Assembly (NCBI GenBank): GCA_930367205.1 | Contig: OV884009.1 | Coordinates: 106,661,189 to 106,725,188 of the forward strand | Length of the DNA: 64,000 bases | Reading direction: 5' to 3' | Source of the DNA: Acanthosoma haemorrhoidale | Lineage: Eukaryota; Arthropoda; Insecta; Hemiptera; Acanthosomatidae | Notes under the pieces: generated by a model | The model's database searches: none | What the model was told of the DNA's origin: nothing | The model's input: the letters and a program-made list of their open reading frames with translations, nothing else | Translations under genes and position numbers: made by a program | In this document: one piece after another, positions 46,901 to 54,392 of the stretch | Layout of the letters: each line of letters opens with the position of its first letter | How positions within the stretch are numbered: position 1 is the stretch's first letter

Positions 46901-49900
46901 CTCCTGAGGCTACTGTATTTATTATGGGTGGCGCTAAATCAACAAATAGTAGGCCAGGATATTGCTAGAATGATGATATGACACCAGAGGTGTTGCCAGC
47001 ATGTAAGGAGATGCTAAGAAAGAGCAAGAAGGATACTTAAGTTCCAAGAGTTGCATGGAGATTACAAGAGCTCAGACCTTAAAGCCAGAAAATAGCTGAA
47101 TTGGACAAACTAAGCAACAAGGTTAATGAGGATTTGGCATGCACAGTATAACTTAACAGTTATGGCTAAGCTCAAAAACTGTTCTTATCATCTCCCTACA
47201 CATCCAGACTCAATGCATAAAATTGAACTATTGAGTTCCAAGGCCAAAAAAATGCTTAACCCCGCAAAGGGTTGGGAATTTCTGATTTTTGGATATGTTG
47301 AAAAGGTTGACTCTCTTAATGAAAAAAAAAACAAGTTTTCCAGCTTCTAGCACTTATGGGCATTTTTCATCATATAAAATAAAAATTATAATAATAATAT
47401 AAAATAAAAATAAACCCTGTTACAATGCATTTTACAGTAAATATCTATATTTTTTTGTAGAGGATAACATTCCCTATTCATATTCGAAAATTCCTCAACA
47501 GGAAGTGAGATAAGAAGCTGTAAAAATGACATAAAAAGTGCAAAAACCCACTAATGACGTAGGTTTTTGCTTAATAACGCATTTTTAAGATGTTTTGGAG
47601 ACAAAAGTCTCATAATCAATTATGTAGAACATGACATAGACTACAAGTTTCATTTGAATTTCATTAGATTGAATAGATAAATTGTGTGTTACTGGGCTAC
47701 TGTGTCAGCATGTTGACATCAGGTCTTCCAGAATCAAGCAGAACAATGCTTAAGTGAACAAGTTAATTCAATGGTTTGCCAAGCTAACACCAAATTTCAC
47801 AAATTAACATGGTGTTTTCTATCAGCAATGGAACGATTGTGGGTTGAGAAGTGAATTGTCATCTCTCACAAGAAGATGGTAGGTAAAGGGATATCAACAA
47901 TTTTTCATCAACATTTTAAATTTGGAATGGTTCTTCTTGCTTCACTAACATGCAGTACAAAAATAAAGGAAATAGAAGTAGCCTAGCTCCTCTTGTGCTG
48001 TCACACAGAAATTGTTGGAGAATAAATAAAGCAAAGCACGTTTCATTTTAATGCTACAAAATGAATTTGAAAAAGCACAAATGGTCACTAAGCAGGCCAC
48101 TGAAGATGCAGATATGCTAATAGTGAACACAGCTATCTTCTTGGCCACTGATTACGATGCTGTCATTGTCAATGGTGAAGACTTTCTCGTGCTAGTGGCT
48201 TCTCTAGCTCCAGGCAATGTTTGTTGCCAAAATTGTGGGAGAGGAAAACTGCCTGATGTTATCTACTCCAAGTGTTTCATTCATTCATTGCAGAATCCTT
48301 CAGAACCAAATCTGTTCAGACATAAATGCAGAGAGGCACAAACTTCTTGAAGCCGCAGAAACTGAACTTCTTGCCCTATATGAAGATGATCCCACCCAAA
48401 CTTGGGTGCCAGCTTTGCTAGATCAGCTACCAACATTAAATTAAATTTAACATGCTTACCAGCTTCTCGCGATGCCCAATGTCAATGGCTGGGAAACGAA
48501 AAGGACCCTCTCCTGGCTCCCGAATGGGGTTGTAAGTGGGATGGGCACTCCAGTCACCATGATATGCGAACCAGCCCCTCAGGCCCTACTTAATTTCATA
48601 TCTTGCAAATGCAAAAAAGGTTGCAGTACAGATTCCAGTTACAGTGGAAGTGTAGTTGTAGAAGGTAGGCTCAGTTATCGGTTTATAGAGCCACAATATG
48701 TGGCAATGGGTATGGTTCAGAAAATGAAAAGTGACAAAAATGATAAAGGGTAAAAAGAGCTCACTGATGATGAAATAGCTGACATTCATTTGCGAAGTGA
48801 GCATGGCACATCCCAAAGCAATATAGAGTAGAGGTGAATTCATTTGATTTGACTGTACAAAAAGAGACTACAGATCAAGCACTAGAGGCACTTGACCAGC
48901 TTATCACCTATTTTAAAGATAAAAGAAATTATAAATATGGGAAAATAAATTATAGCTTTAGAGCATAAGAATAGAAGTTAGAAAAATCAAATCGGAGAGT
49001 AAAAAACAAAAACTGATAACAGACTAGCACATATTTTAATTAAGTTCTGTATGGATTTATTTTTTTCTAAATGAATGAACACATGTATTTCTTGAAAATA
49101 AAAACATAACTTGAAGTTAAAAAGTAGTTTATTTGGTTTATTCATCAAAGTTAGCCTATAAAACGTGTTTTTTGATTATCCGTGTTTATTTATTATCCGG
49201 GAATATTCTCCCTATCATGACTCTGAATAATTGTGGTTGTACTGTAATAAATGGAAAATTTCAGACTATTCAGGCTCAACAAAGTTCATTATGACACTTC
49301 TGTCTCTAAAACTCACTAAAAATTGGCTATTAAGCAAAAACTGACGTCACTTCAGGATTTTTACACTTTTTTGTGCAAATTTCATGTCTCTATATCTCAA
49401 CTCCTGTTTTTACAATTTACATACTGGAATAGTGCATGTTGTAGGAATTTCATCCTCTACAAAAACCAATAGAATGGCATTTTCTGTAATATTCACTGGA
49501 ACAGAACTATTTAAGAAAATTTTGTTTGTTTATTTGATATGGTGATAAACACATAGGGGTAAAAGGTCGAAAACTTCATTTTTTTTATTAGAGGGTCACA
49601 CGGGTTTCCCCACAACCAGCAAAAACGCCCAATATTGCTGTTATTACTCTTGGCTCACCTGGAATGTCGATTCTAACATCATTGTAACTGAGCTGAATCC
49701 CCTAATAAATGCCTCTATGGAGTCAAAGGCAGGCTGAGCAGATTCCTCGGCCATTTGGATATACCTGTAATTTATCAGTAAATGTTCAAAAAATGGTTAA
49801 AAGTAAAGACATAAATGCACTCCTTAAGGTGGAAAACAATATAAGCTAAGGAATAAAAAATAAAATATTAAGTCAAATCTTGATTCCCAGATTATTAATG

Positions 49901-51734
49901 ACCAACAGGGTACATTAACAAATCTGATAAAATTCAAAATATTTATCATTATTACGGAAATTTGTATTAGTTACCGATTTCCAAATTCTTGTTGTCTATA
50001 CATTGCTGTGGTAGGGTATGAAGGATAATAACCTCCATAATCTCCATAGCTATTATTAATTACATTACTTAAGTTACCATAACGAGGCCTATTTCTTGTG
50101 ATAGTGTTTGAACGTGGCGGCAAAGGAGGAGCTAACGGCCTCATAATGCCAGGTCGGAGACCTAACTCACTTGCGGAATGGAACCTCCTAAAAAAAAAAA
50201 AAAATATGAGTAAAGCAAGATAAAATCATGCTATGATCACTAGTACTGAACTTGATATAATATACTACCCATAATATCAATATAATATAACCTTATATCA
50301 AAATTGGATATAATTTCAGAATAGTGATTTTTCTAGATATAGTTTGTGCAGAATGTGCATGTATAAATAAAATAGTCAGTTATTCTTTCCCCAGTATTTT
50401 ATTATTAGATTATACCCTAAACATTTTTGATGGACTAGGGCACCATTCTCATCTGTAAAAGGCATGAAACATACTTAAAATTAATAACCGATTCGGACTT
50501 GAACTGTGGGGGGCCAGCAAAACCCAAACAAACATCAAGCCCATCCAATCCTTCCAATCTGAAGTCTTAAGAAAATTAACGCACCTTTTTATGTGAAAAA
50601 ATAACCCTCTATAATGACCTAAAAATTCCATCAGAAATTATCTGACCAAGATCACTTTCAAGCATTACCCATCCCTAAAATCCTCCTAGGACATTAGAAC
50701 GGAAGTTTGAGAGTAACGTTTTAAAGACTAAAAAGCCTATGATATGAAACATCAAACATACTCGAAAACTCTTCAATGCACAAGCGCAATCAAAGAACAT
50801 ATGGATCGAAATAGCACCCTGACAATCATTTTGTACATTGGAAAAATCAGTAATGGGTATCAGTAACCTGTTACACATACCCAAACAGAAAAACAATAAA
50901 ATAATTGAAATCAGCACCTTTCAATACCTAAAAAATGATTGCTAGATTGGAAAACTCACTAACAGGAGAGAATATCTCAATGCACATGCACAATCAAAAA
51001 ACTAAGTGAAGAATTGAAATTGACATCCTTACAATACAATCTATCCTAAGATTGAAAGAATCAGGACAAGCTGATAATCTCACATTACGCAATAAAAAAA
51101 ACTAAGTGAAGAATCAAATCGGAAACCCTCAAAACCAATTAATTTAAACACAGAAAACTTGTTTTATCGAGAACAAATAAACACTAAAACTAGATGCTAT
51201 CTATATGATACACAAAGACAAGTAGTTTTCCTCAACTGCAGATGGATGGTGAAGGTGGATTTTCAAGTCTATGGTACAATATATTAAAGGACGATTAAAT
51301 TTAGTGATATCTTTCATCAATCAAAGCCGATATCACAATAAATACATTCAATCGAATCTAAATTCATAGCTATGAACTTCCGTTTAATAATTATAATAAG
51401 TGCTTTCCAAAAATACTTTAATTGGATTCATTGCCCCTTATTAAACAGAATTCCTTTTCATAACAATCAGGAACAACTAAAAACAGAAAGTTTTAGGTAA
51501 AAAAAAAAGGAATAATTACCTGGTGCAAAATAATGGGACGAGTTTAAAAATATTTAAAAAAATAAAAATTCAAATTGGTCATAGGGCTCAAGTTTTCTTG
51601 GAAATTTAATTCCTGAAACTTGAAATGACATGACTATGCACATTGACCTCTCATAATAAGAAAAACAGATAAATATCTCACCCAGGATCTTGATTTCTAG
51701 AATAATGCTCCCAAGGTTTAGGATAACCAGCCAT
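31835..51734 (-). CDS. PEX13: PEX13, peroxisomal membrane import protein (six exons, C-terminus not found)
   Basis: Peroxin 13 is an integral peroxisomal membrane protein that forms the docking complex for import receptors; its C-terminal SH3 domain binds PEX14 and PEX5. Six exons join with GT-AG introns and matching phases: 51734-51682, 50187-49975, 49764-49659, 46304-46163, 38268-38110, 31928-31835. They encode about 255 residues; relatives have around 400. Order: start MAGYPKPWEHYSRNQDPG, a Pro-rich stretch (RPLAPPLPPRSNT), a Tyr/Gly-rich segment (SYGDYGGYYPSYPTTAMY), the conserved FRAILGVAENMSKMRGAI region, a membrane segment HWPILAFLGAIIIGPTLVYK, and the first half of the SH3 domain. Introns hold several transposons; intron 5 and beyond span tens of kilobases. 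The second SH3 half was not located. Confidence 0.9.
32095..32538 (-). repeat. Three direct copies of a transposase segment
   Basis: Copies at 32095-32156, 32239-32332 and 32446-32538 share TGACAATGCATCTTATTTTT, CAGACCAATACCAAAATCAT and CTAGTTTTTCT. On the minus strand each codes for a version of KEKLDDFGIGLEKIRCIV, and two extend to KDFLASIL-like residues. Spacing is about 145 and 205 bp. Confidence 0.8.
32430..32720 (-). pseudogene. hAT-like transposase fragment
   Basis: Minus-strand reading MYGLKS.TKKLKGITISI, then CITRNLVAGEFKSNHMKDFL, ASILKEKLDDFGIGLEKIRC, resembles the region of hAT-family transposases that starts with the WT.....Y.GIT block and leads to the EFGI...I.CIVSDN block. Stops interrupt it. 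The segment is partially triplicated next door. Superfamily call is by pattern memory. Confidence 0.5.
32720..34180. other. Unclassified intronic sequence
   Basis: It has a GC-richer block at about 32990-33560 with open stretches on both strands (minus 33070-33303, plus 33315-33554) that I cannot assign, and a G run at 33596-33608. Confidence 0.4.
34180..35139 (-). pseudogene. Broken member of a multicopy arthropod orphan family
   Basis: The intact 5' part is 35139-34630 (169 codons). Key blocks are VNHPDVFYYICRGYTLIKEN, YLEYLGVRLGDQDKTWAPYQ, VCKTCTEHLQYWTNRKRKT, FGVPMVWRDPKNHLDDCYFF and NITGMNRNNHSKWTYPDL. The two Cys pairs (CKTC and the earlier CRG) suggest metal binding. Further along the minus strand, after stops, MSKDELLASRLKVNNLLEQE, TKITFYHTRE, and DSSKGSLKSVLLHNGNK continue the same family pattern that I remember from repetitive arthropod proteins with no assigned function. 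Probably a mobile or transposon-captured gene. It lies inside PEX13 intron 5, in the same orientation as PEX13. Confidence 0.6.
35140..38109. other. PEX13 intron 5 sequence without recognised genes
   Basis: AT-rich. A segment starting TGTTAGGACCTGGCCC near 36549 with a TATAAATACC at about 36656 looks like part of an LTR, but no partner copy or end was found. AT-rich microsatellites occur at about 37090-37150. Confidence 0.4.
38110..38268 (-). CDS. PEX13: PEX13 exon 5 (membrane segment)
   Basis: The 159-bp exon reads IVNGMEVSWKDANKTVVKGT, then QKHHWPILAFLGAIIIGPTL and VYKYLLPKEIVD. The hydrophobic run is the second conserved membrane region of PEX13, followed by the linker to the SH3 domain. 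Acceptor TTACAG, donor GTAAGT. Confidence 0.9.
39138..39285 (-). mobile_element. 5'-truncated tRNA-derived SINE-like sequence
   Basis: On the minus strand ATTCTAACTGTGGAGACC is followed by TTGGTTTGATCCCCGGC, a good match to a tRNA box B (GGTTCGATCC type), and the unit ends in an A run (T run at 39138-39149 on plus). Its upstream part meets LINE coding sequence at about 39285, so box A is missing. Confidence 0.5.
39285..40214 (+). pseudogene. LINE (family A), second copy, 5' part
   Basis: The plus-strand copy begins inside the endonuclease: NVIVSGDLTTNFLADSHRK, matching LTGDLNTNLLANS of the minus-strand copy at 30080. It continues through QRKREASLRRFRHTRLADNY and FHEDLSSSPDSKFKWQLLGK to TDLITSAMRARTNATGPDPV at about 40110-40170, the entry into the reverse transcriptase. 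Interrupted at 40214 by a solo LTR. Confidence 0.78.
40215..40992 (+). mobile_element. Solo LTR inserted in the LINE
   Basis: The 778-bp segment starts TGTAGTGTTATTTTAAATG. The target site TATAC (up to ATATATAC) is present on both sides, and the LINE reading (VILYIYN then FSPSNL) is continuous when the segment is skipped. It contains a 33-bp tandem duplication (CTGGGAGATAGATGGCTATT) at about 40455-40521 and AATAAATAAATCAAT near its 3' end. Its 3' part resembles 58795-58880. No internal genes, hence a solo LTR. Confidence 0.75.
40993..42475 (+). pseudogene. LINE (family A), second copy, 3' part
   Basis: Continuation after the solo LTR. The RT block CVAQGLSISPFFFF, YINKLPNSIHHCSQHLYADV, HIYLSF lies at about 41425-41550 and keeps the YAD part of the catalytic motif. 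After a small insertion (about 41560-41850) the frame continues with LRITIAQTLSWNQHIPQI, FHRTHILLPQPTHQLLVFAL, then IMNCFVRIVFGTMRHAIP (42090). These correspond to the blocks at 24380-24740. Stops and frameshifts throughout. Confidence 0.75.
41560..41850. mobile_element. Small palindrome-bearing insertion in the LINE
   Basis: AT-rich insert interrupting LINE coding sequence. It carries GCCAACTACGAGTTG (41699-41713), AACTTGTAGTTGGC (41774-41787) and a perfect 8-bp-arm hairpin AACTACGA/TCGTAGTT (41802-41809 and 41816-41823). Its ends are approximate. MITE-like. Confidence 0.5.
42480..43400. other. Unclassified intronic sequence
   Basis: AT-rich with no recognised exon. A GC-richer stretch at about 42840-43080 is not classified. 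A short inverted repeat lies at about 43225-43263 (AATAACCCTATTATTATT, AATAATAGGGTT). Confidence 0.4.
43400..43760 (-). pseudogene. Jockey-like LINE reverse transcriptase fragment
   Basis: Minus strand 43742-43509 reads WKPTKKGNHPTHYRLISFLL, then TWVVPSLTCGVTQGAFLSPL and LFNMYTSDVEKNYKNLL. The first part is the W.P.K....P..YRPISLL entry block, the last is the GVPQG.VLSPLLFN.YTSD block. The roughly 100-residue palm section between them is deleted, joined in frame. A few more residues (VIAFADNSLD) follow below 43509, where the catalytic FADD has become FADN. Confidence 0.78.
43760..46162. other. Unclassified PEX13 intron 4 sequence
   Basis: Contains GC-richer old repeat-like DNA at about 43900-44900 without a recognisable product, a C run at 45100-45110, and an (AT)n/palindrome cluster at 45241-45287. 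Confidence 0.4.
45241..45287. repeat. (AT)n bracketed by inverted ends, with 20-bp palindrome
   Basis: TGGTA and TACCA enclose an (AT)n run (45241-45270). The perfect palindrome CCAATCATTTAAATGATTGG overlaps its right side (45268-45287). Confidence 0.85.
46163..46304 (-). CDS. PEX13: PEX13 exon 4
   Basis: The 142-bp exon in phase 0 reads AMNLSFRAILGVAENMSKMR, then GAIIEFLSAFAILKVIHSFY and RKILHFL. It matches the conserved F.A...SFRA.LDVA...S....... FSAFAL.R segment of the family, including the first membrane region. Acceptor TTTTCAG, donor GTGAGA. Confidence 0.92.
47307..47616 (+). repeat. Long inverted repeat, left arm
   Basis: This arm pairs with the reverse complement of 49288-49598 over about 310 bp. 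Shared blocks are TTTTTGTAGAGGAT, GTAAAAA, a TGACGTNNGTTTTTGCTTAATA core, ATTTTTA, and GAGACANAAGTNTCATAAT. There are many substitutions and small indels, so it is an old pair. Confidence 0.75.
48050..48755 (+). pseudogene. Orphan family with PIN-like nuclease pattern and Cys-rich tail (C-terminal half)
   Basis: The frame 48051-48350 has QATEDADMLIVNTAIFLATD, then YDAVIVNGEDFLVLVASLAP, a pattern of acidic residues (EDAD, then GED.LVLV) like PIN/5'-nuclease-type domains, where a GDD/EDTD would be usual. GRGKLPDVIYS follows. After frame changes, LLEAAETELLALYEDDPTQT (48340-48400), QCQWLGNEKDPLLAPEWGCK (48475-48540) and LLNFISCKCKKGC (48590-48630) match, in order, the C-terminal blocks that I remember from a highly repetitive invertebrate protein family ending in a Cys-rich tail. 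Broken by at least two frameshifts. It lies between the long inverted repeats. The catalytic role is inferred only. Confidence 0.55.
48755..49250 (+). mobile_element. Tigger/pogo-like transposon 3' remnant
   Basis: ELTDDEIADIHLRSEHG, then after a frameshift TTDQALEALDQLITYFKD resemble the C-terminal tail of Tigger/jerky-type DDE transposases. The sequence ends with GATTATCCGTG, ATTATCCGGGAATATTC and AATAATTGTGGTTGTACTGTA (49175-49248), the style of a pogo/Tigger terminal repeat ending in TACTGTA. No matching left terminus was identified. Confidence 0.5.
49288..49598 (-). repeat. Long inverted repeat, right arm
   Basis: Partner of 47307-47616. The outer end (TGACCCTCTAATAAAAAAAA on the minus strand) aligns with TGACTCTCTTAATGAAAAAA on the left. 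The arm ends only about 60 bp from PEX13 exon 3. Confidence 0.75.
49659..49764 (-). CDS. PEX13: PEX13 exon 3
   Basis: The 106-bp exon reads YIQMAEESAQPAFDSIEAFI, then RGFSSVTMMLESTFQ. This is the amphipathic Q.AE.S...F..IE..V..FSS...MLESTF block conserved just before the first membrane region of PEX13. Acceptor ATTACAG, donor GTGAGC; its first base completes the exon 2 codon for Arg. Confidence 0.93.
49975..50187 (-). CDS. PEX13: PEX13 exon 2 (Pro- and Tyr/Gly-rich)
   Basis: The 213-bp exon reads FHSASELGLRPGIMRPLAPP, then LPPRSNTITRNRPRYGNLSN and SYGDYGGYYPSYPTTAMYRQ. A Pro-rich stretch followed by a Tyr/Gly-rich region is typical of PEX13 N-termini. The acceptor follows a long T run (minus strand); donor GTAACT. 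Confidence 0.9.
51682..51734 (-). CDS. PEX13: PEX13 exon 1 with start codon
   Basis: The start ATG (51734-51732) opens MAGYPKPWEHYSRNQDPG and ends two bases into a Gly codon completed by exon 2. The KPWE near the N-terminus is the usual PEX13 start. Donor GTGAGA. Confidence 0.9.
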
Positions 51735-52050
51735 TATGATTTTTTTAGAAACTCAACAAAATCAGCATAACATATTAAATAGTTGTAAAACCATCCATCA
51801 AGAAAAATTATAAAACGAAATTGTCACAGTTGAGAGAACTCGCACGACCAAGTGTCATGGGAGAAGTACGTTATCATAATGAGCCGTGCCTCTTGCGAGC
51901 GGATGAAAATGAACGAGTCAGTCACATAGGAATCGGCCACTTAGATGAACGAGTCTGTCTTTAATTCGGCCTTCACGCTGGAAACGAGTATAGTCACGCC
52001 AATATGCGCTTAGAAGATATCGATACCATAATAACAACTAATGGCATACC
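51735..52050 (-). promoter_or_regulatory. Probable PEX13 promoter and 5' UTR
   Basis: Directly upstream of the start codon, CpG-containing and less AT-rich than its surroundings (CGCACGACCAAG, GAGCCGTGCC, GCGAGCGG, AATCGGCC, ATTCGGCC). No TATA box at a convincing distance was identified. The promoter role is inferred from position and composition. Confidence 0.4.
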
Positions 52051-54344
52051 TTAATTGTGAAAATTATAATTTCCTAAGTTGTTTTCATTTTATTAATGTT
52101 TACTTTTAATAATTAGTAAATTAAACGTACTGCCTAAATACGTAAACAGTAGCCTAGATATTAAGAACATCTGTTGGTTTAGGAAACTGTCCGGCTGAAT
52201 CGACAATTATCCGATAAACTTGGTTTTTTATAAGATATACCCCAAATCACGAAAATAGCTGATGATGTAAAATTTAATTATTATTAACTATCACCTTAAT
52301 TTAGTATACCTAAGACCATTTTTTTAATCTTCTATATTTATTTTTCTATTGTTCTGATGAATATAATTTAGTTTTATAAATTATAAATTACCATCGACAT
52401 ATTTTTAATTTATAAATGTACAAACAACTTAAAAGGACAGGGAGGAAAACATTTGAAATTTTAATGTTAAATGGATTATGAGCAGTGATTTGAGAAAGTC
52501 TAAAAGGAGAAACAGAACTGATGTTTTTTTTATGTTTACTTTTGCAATTTGTGGGAAGAACTAATTCATTGGACCTTTCATTACTTCAACCATAACTTAT
52601 AATAGTTGGTTATGTTTTGTTTTATAATAAAACAAAGGTATTGCCTATCCACAATCTTTATACATAACTACATAGATAACGTTTTTGACTGAGTTTAATG
52701 GTAATAAAGATTGGGATAGACATTCCAGTTTTTATTAATAACAATAAAATGTATTAAGAAATAATACTATCATCTTGAACCCTTGAGAAATACAGCATAG
52801 TCCATAGCAAAAATTTGGGTGGAAAATAAATAAAGCTGTGGAGAGATAGAAGATGTTTTATCAATAAATTCACACTCCACACCATCAATAAAATTTTGTC
52901 GGACAAAACAGCTTGTTGAGGTTGCTATCCATAGTTGGTGAATGGTATGGGTGACCGACAATTTAATGTAAAAATTTAATACATAAAAGTTTAATTGTAA
53001 TTTCTAAAAAAAATTTTGTTTACAAAAACATAGTTATTTCCAACTAATTTTATAATACATTACAATGTGCTGGTCTAAAATTAATTTTTGATTAAATAAA
53101 TGATGTGATCATTGGTCCTTGGATCTACTGGTGATAAATACTTCAACTCAACTGTGAAATATTAAAAGTATTTCTTATGTGGTCATTATAAAAGCACAGC
53201 CACTTTGAAATAAATGATTCTGTCAGCTAATTTTGAAGGGAATAGTTCTGATGTCCTGTAAAATAATGTTACACGATACCAAATGAATGTAATAGCTTGG
53301 CACAGCTACAAAGGTGATGTTAATTTTTTTAAACAATGAAAATTTGTTGGATAGCCATTCATAAAAAAAACTGTGAGTGATATCTGTAATCAGTAACAAA
53401 CTGTTGGGTAATTAATAAAGAACAAATACATGTCATGATCTGCTACAGCTATGGACACATCACCTAATTTTTTTCATCATAAAAAGTGATTTCATTATTT
53501 GTATCCTAAACATGAATAGGATACGGACAAGTAGGCTTATGCAGTTTCTGATATTGGAGCTCTTAATACAAGCATATTATTCACAACTTGACAGCTATAG
53601 GTAGCAGACCAGGGACTTGAAAAAACATTGTGCCCCTTCTTGATTTTCAAACACCCATCATTGGAGTACAATAAAAAACTCTAGGACAAAAGATCTTAAG
53701 AAATAATAACTAGACAGTGAGCAGTTTTCAAATGTTTGGCCCTGGGACTTAAGCCATTACTAACAGACATGATTATCAGAATGAGGAGCCAGGCCCTGCA
53801 GTGAGGACACCCACCACCACTGCAGGGTGAACATGACACAGCATGCTATGCTCCCAGGCTCAAATAAGATTAAAACAATAACTGGGAGTTCACAGTTAGC
53901 CGTTGGTGCATAACTGAGTGGATAAATTGGTTGGGATATTGGCTTAGGTTAATAAAAGAGAGATGTTAGTATATTCATCAAATTTATTTTGACATTTCAT
54001 TGTTTTATACATGTAAATATACTTTGGCAGAAAATAATTGTTCATGTTGCACAGGAAAAATATATTTTTTAGGCAAAAGACAATGATTACAAATTACTTC
54101 TAATAAAAATATAAAATTTGACTTCAATATTTCTGACGACTTACACATCTATAGATAATTAACACTTATGAAAATAACATAACAAAGTACAGTGTAAATA
54201 TAAAAATATACATCAAAAATTTTTCTATATTCGATTAGTTTGGCTAACTTTTTATTGTTTTATAAACAAAATTACTTCTCATATTCTTTCAAAACTATAG
54301 TTTTAACTATAATCTGATTACGGTTTATATAAATTATAGATCTA
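52051..54344. other. Intergenic DNA between PEX13 and HADHB
   Basis: AT-rich. A 63-codon minus-strand open stretch (52770-52961, with IATSTSCFVRQNFIDGVECE) has no recognised similarity. GTTGGTGCATAACTGAGTGG at about 53903 is faintly tRNA-like. HADHB's 3' UTR enters from the right. Confidence 0.45.
54251..54256 (-). promoter_or_regulatory. Likely HADHB polyadenylation signal
   Basis: AATAAA on the minus strand, about 90 bp downstream of the HADHB stop codon. Confidence 0.5.
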
Positions 54345-54392
54345 TTATGTGGCTTGTCCATCTGGATGCCTCTCAACAATCATGCCAACACC
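54345..54392 (-). CDS. HADHB: HADHB last exon
   Basis: The 48-bp exon reads [15 protein letters not shown] followed by TAA. It completes the thiolase C-terminus. Acceptor TTTTTTCAG. Confidence 0.92.
   Translation of the reverse strand, partial: GVGMIVERHPDGQAT

Noticed and set aside
48586..48843. 85-codon minus-strand ORF
   Set aside because: Opposite the orphan PIN-like pseudogene, whose family blocks are read on the plus strand.
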